This document shows positions 4,579 to 7,049 of a DNA stretch of 7,049 nt, piece after piece. The stretch's first letter is position 1. Each line of letters begins with the position of its first letter. Made by a program: the position numbers and the translations under genes. Source of the DNA: Pseudomonadota bacterium (lineage in GTDB: Bacteria; Pseudomonadota; Alphaproteobacteria; Reyranellales; Reyranellaceae). Where the stretch lies: positions 1 to 7,049 of the forward strand of contig JAEZIF010000497.1 in NCBI GenBank assembly GCA_023416135.1, in the 5' to 3' direction. Below the pieces are notes generated by a model. The model worked only from the letters and a program-made list of their open reading frames with translations, was not told where the DNA came from and did no database searches.

Positions 4579-7049
4579 CGGCCGGCCTCGGCCATCAGGC
4601 GTTGCAGGTCATGATCGACGGCGTTGCGCCGCGTGATCCAGAGGCCGCGCGCGAGGGCATCGTGCAGCCGCGCGGCGATGGCGGCCGCCGCGGCCGGGTT
4701 CTTGTGCAGCATCGCCGCACGCACGCCATCGTCGGCGATCAATGCGGCGTGCGTGGCATCGAACAGATGGCCGGGCACGCCCGCGGTCGCGGCGAAGGCA
4801 TAGAGTGCATCGACCGTCTGGGCGATCTCGGCGACGCCGCGATGGCCATGCTCCAGCATGCCCGACAGCCAGCGCGGATTGGTCAATCGGCCGCGCACCA
4901 CGCGGGCGATCTCTTCGGCGATACGCCGCGCCTTGGGATTTTCGGTCCGGCTCGTGTCGAGGTGGTAAAGCTCGGGCTCGTTGCCGAGCAGGGCTGCCGC
5001 CGCTGCGAAGCCGCCGGCGAAGTCCGCGACACCGTCGCCGTCGAGAATATCGCGCTCGCGGTCGTCCTGCGGATGGACCAGCACGTCGGCCTCGAAGACG
5101 CGGTCGCGGAACCCGTCGCTCGGCTGCACGGGCATCGCACCGCCATAGGCGTGGGTGACGGCAGCGAGATAGACCTCACCCAGCTCGGCGCGATCCCGCC
5201 AGGGGCGGTCGAGGGCGGTGTCGGCGGCCTGCGCGCCGTAGCTGCCAGGCGCGCCGCCGAAGACGCGCGCGAGATCGGCGCCCGTGCGACGGGCCTCGGC
5301 CAGCGGATTGTCCTCGGCGGGCTCGTCGAGGGCCGCGACGCGCCGCACCGCCATGTCGAACAGAGCGATCTGCGCCTCGAAGATGTCGCGGAACAGGCCG
5401 GAGATCCGCAAGGTCACGTCGATGCGCGGCCGGTCGAGCACGGCCAGCGGCATGATCTCCATGCCGGTGACACGGCTGGAGGCCTTGTCCCAGACCGGCC
5501 TCACGCCGAGGTACCACAGCGCCTGCGCGAGATCGTCGCCGCCTGTGCGCAGCGACGCCGAGGCCCAGAGATCGATCACCAGGGCGCGCGGCGGCTCGCC
5601 GTGATCCTGCAGGTAGCGCCGCACCACCTCATCGGCGGCGCGCACGCCGATGGCTGCGGCGGTGCGCGTCGGGATGGCGCGCGGATCGATCGAGGTGAGA
5701 TTTCGACCGGTCGGCAGAACGTCGGCGCGGCCGCGGCTCGGCGCGCCGGCTGGTCCCGGTGCCACGCGCCGCGCGTCGAGAGCGGCGAGCAAAGCCGCGC
5801 GCTCGCGCCCGGCCGAGGCGCGCAGCGCGCTCTCCGCGCCGGTCGCGGCCGTGAGCAGCCGCATCGTCTCCTCGTCGGGCGACCGGCCGAAGACGTGCAG
5901 GCCGTCGCGGATGCTGAGCTCCTTGATGTCGCAAAGCTGGGCATCGAGCTTGGCAATGGCCTGGCGGTTGGGCTCGCCCTTCACCAGGCCGCAGTCGGCC
6001 GCCAACCCGTTGGTCCAGGCGCGCTCGACGATCTCTTCTTCGAGGAAGGCGAGCCGCCGGCGGTCGAGGCCGTCGGCGGCGGCATATTCCTCGATGATGC
6101 CTTCGAGCTCGGCCAACGGCCCATGGAGCCCGGCGGCGCTGAGCGGCGGCGTCAGATGGCCAATGGTGACGGCAGCGAGCCGGCGCTTGGCCTGCACCGC
6201 CTCGCCCGGATTGTTGACGATGAAGGGATAGATCACCGGCATCGGACCCAACACGACCTCGGGCCAGCACTCGGCCGACAGCGCCAGCGCCTTGCCCGGC
6301 AGCCATTCCAGCGTGCCGTGCGTGCCGAGATGAACCAGCGCGTCAATGCGCTGGCGCAGCCACGCATAGACCGCGACATAGCCGGAGCTCGGCGGACAAT
6401 TCGTGTCGTGATAACCCGACTTGCGATCGCCGCTCTTGTGACTGTTGAAGTGGCCGCGATCGGGCTGCAGCAGCACCAGCACCTTGCCGCAGAGAAGCAC
6501 GGGCAGCGCGCCGGCCGCCGGAATCTCGACACGTTCGACCTCGCCGCGCAACAGACGTTCGATATCCGCCGGCTGCCAATCGCGCTCGCCGGTGTCGTAA
6601 CCTTCGGCTGCGAGCAGATTGAGAATCCCGGCCGCACTCGCCGCCGTGTCGAGGCCGACCGCATAACCTGCGCGGCCGCCGCGTGCCGGATAATCGGACA
6701 GGACCAGCGCGAGGCGCCGCTCGGCGCACGGCTTGGCCCGGAGTCGCGCCCAGGCGGCTGCCAGTCGTGCCACGAAGTCGATGCGATCGGCCGCGGGCTC
6801 GTGGCTCACGCTGGCGAATTCGAGGCGCGGATCGGCCGGCATCTCGGCCTTGAACGAGATGGCGCGCGTGAGCAGCCGGCCGTCGAGCTCGGGCAGCACG
6901 ACGTTCATGGCGAGATCTGCCGGCGACAGGCCGCGTCGGGACTCCTGCCACGCCGCACGCGGGCTGCCCGACAGCACCACCTGCAGCACCGGCGCATCGG
7001 CATCGTCGAGCACCGTCGTGTCGTCCACGGCCCTGGCCGAGAAAGCCGG
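4575..7049 (-). CDS. cobN: Cobaltochelatase large subunit, C-terminal two-thirds; 5' end outside window
   Basis: CobN is the tetrapyrrole-binding subunit of the aerobic cobaltochelatase. With the AAA+ partners CobS and CobT it inserts Co(II) into hydrogenobyrinate a,c-diamide using ATP. The frame is open to the right edge and 824 codons are in the window. The GTG at 7028 is not the true start, because conserved sequence (PAFSARAVDD) continues upstream and the family is usually about 1,080-1,280 residues. Motifs in fragment numbering are DAPVLQVVLSG (18-28), ISFKAE (64-69), VHLGTHGTLEWLPGK (239-253), PVIYPFIVNNPGEA (271-284), IRDGLHVFGRSP (380-391), LPTGRNL (445-451), DLWASASLRTGGDD (493-506), RPRIDVTLRISGLFRD (540-555), HAYGG (633-637), LYHLDTSR (694-701) and NPRWLSGMLEHGHRG (724-738). 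DLWASAS has Ala where I recall Gly as usual. No frameshift is seen. The stop overlaps the cobG start. Confidence 0.96.
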   Translation of the reverse strand, partial: PAFSARAVDDTTVLDDADAPVLQVVLSGSPRAAWQESRRGLSPADLAMNVVLPELDGRLLTRAISFKAEMPADPRLEFASVSHEPAADRIDFVARLAAAWARLRAKPCAERRLALVLSDYPARGGRAGYAVGLDTAASAAGILNLLAAEGYDTGERDWQPADIERLLRGEVERVEIPAAGALPVLLCGKVLVLLQPDRGHFNSHKSGDRKSGYHDTNCPPSSGYVAVYAWLRQRIDALVHLGTHGTLEWLPGKALALSAECWPEVVLGPMPVIYPFIVNNPGEAVQAKRRLAAVTIGHLTPPLSAAGLHGPLAELEGIIEEYAAADGLDRRRLAFLEEEIVERAWTNGLAADCGLVKGEPNRQAIAKLDAQLCDIKELSIRDGLHVFGRSPDEETMRLLTAATGAESALRASAGRERAALLAALDARRVAPGPAGAPSRGRADVLPTGRNLTSIDPRAIPTRTAAAIGVRAADEVVRRYLQDHGEPPRALVIDLWASASLRTGGDDLAQALWYLGVRPVWDKASSRVTGMEIMPLAVLDRPRIDVTLRISGLFRDIFEAQIALFDMAVRRVAALDEPAEDNPLAEARRTGADLARVFGGAPGSYGAQAADTALDRPWRDRAELGEVYLAAVTHAYGGAMPVQPSDGFRDRVFEADVLVHPQDDRERDILDGDGVADFAGGFAAAAALLGNEPELYHLDTSRTENPKARRIAEEIARVVRGRLTNPRWLSGMLEHGHRGVAEIAQTVDALYAFAATAGVPGHLFDATHAALIADDGVRAAMLHKNPAAAAAIAARLHDALARGLWITRRNAVDHDLQRLMAEAGR
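4586..4589 (-). promoter_or_regulatory. Ribosome binding site of cobG
   Basis: GAGG on the minus strand, seven bases before the cobG ATG at 4578 and inside the last codons of cobN. It supports the ATGA-overlap start. Together with that overlap it suggests both independent initiation and coupling to cobN translation. Confidence 0.6.

Noticed and set aside
3520..4614. 364-codon plus-strand open frame opposite cobG
   Set aside because: It overlaps the full set of conserved CobG motifs on the other strand and is rich in Arg, Gln, Gly and Ala, as expected of an antisense frame in GC-rich DNA.
7026..7028. GTG at 7028 as the true start of cobN
   Set aside because: The frame stays open to the window edge, the upstream residues continue the family sequence, and 817 residues is far too short for CobN.
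1..7049. Cobalamin riboswitch, terminators, mobile elements, CRISPR array or RNA genes
   Set aside because: Virtually every base lies in a supported cob gene. No B12-box-like GCCACTG context, terminator hairpin with T run, inverted terminal repeats or array repeats were seen by eye. A riboswitch, if present, would lie upstream of cobN or its operon leader, outside the window. An Infernal/Rfam search would be decisive.

Overview
The window is a very GC-rich, gene-dense stretch of chromosome holding the core of an aerobic (oxygen-dependent, late cobalt insertion) cobalamin, or vitamin B12, corrin-ring operon. Two genes mark the aerobic route: cobG, the oxygen-using precorrin-3B synthase, and cobN, the large subunit of the ATP-dependent cobaltochelatase. 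Base composition, use of GTG starts, the fused style of cobL and the cobN-cobG-cobH-cobI-cobJ-cobK-cobL order all point to an alphaproteobacterium, probably Hyphomicrobiales/Rhizobiales-like or Rhodospirillales-like. The lineage is inferred from recall, not from a search.

Layout: six genes lie on the minus strand. From the right edge leftwards they are cobN (3' two-thirds only, running off the right edge), cobG, cobH, cobI, cobJ, and, after an interruption, cobL (5' part only, running off the left edge). The interruption is cobK, on the plus strand between cobJ and cobL. There is essentially no intergenic DNA. cobN/cobG and cobH/cobI overlap by ATGA, cobG/cobH overlap by 8 bp (or 20 bp with the alternative start), and cobI/cobJ are 10 bp apart with a strong Shine-Dalgarno sequence across the cobI stop. 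cobJ and cobK overlap tail to tail by 37 bp. The cobK and cobL start codons overlap head to head within one CATG.

Pathway: CobI methylates precorrin-2 to precorrin-3A. CobG oxidises it to precorrin-3B. CobJ contracts the ring to precorrin-4. CobM and CobF (not in the window) give precorrin-6A. CobK reduces that to precorrin-6B. CobL methylates twice and decarboxylates to precorrin-8. CobH moves a methyl group to give hydrogenobyrinate. After a,c-amidation by CobB (not in the window), CobN with CobS and CobT (not in the window) inserts cobalt.

No tRNA, rRNA, CRISPR array, insertion sequence, cobalamin riboswitch or convincing terminator was seen. All proteins are recognisable family members, so I see no new biochemical system. 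The most interesting signal is architectural: cobK sits antisense inside the operon with overlaps at both ends, and the minus-strand frame opposite it is open from the cobJ stop to the cobL start.
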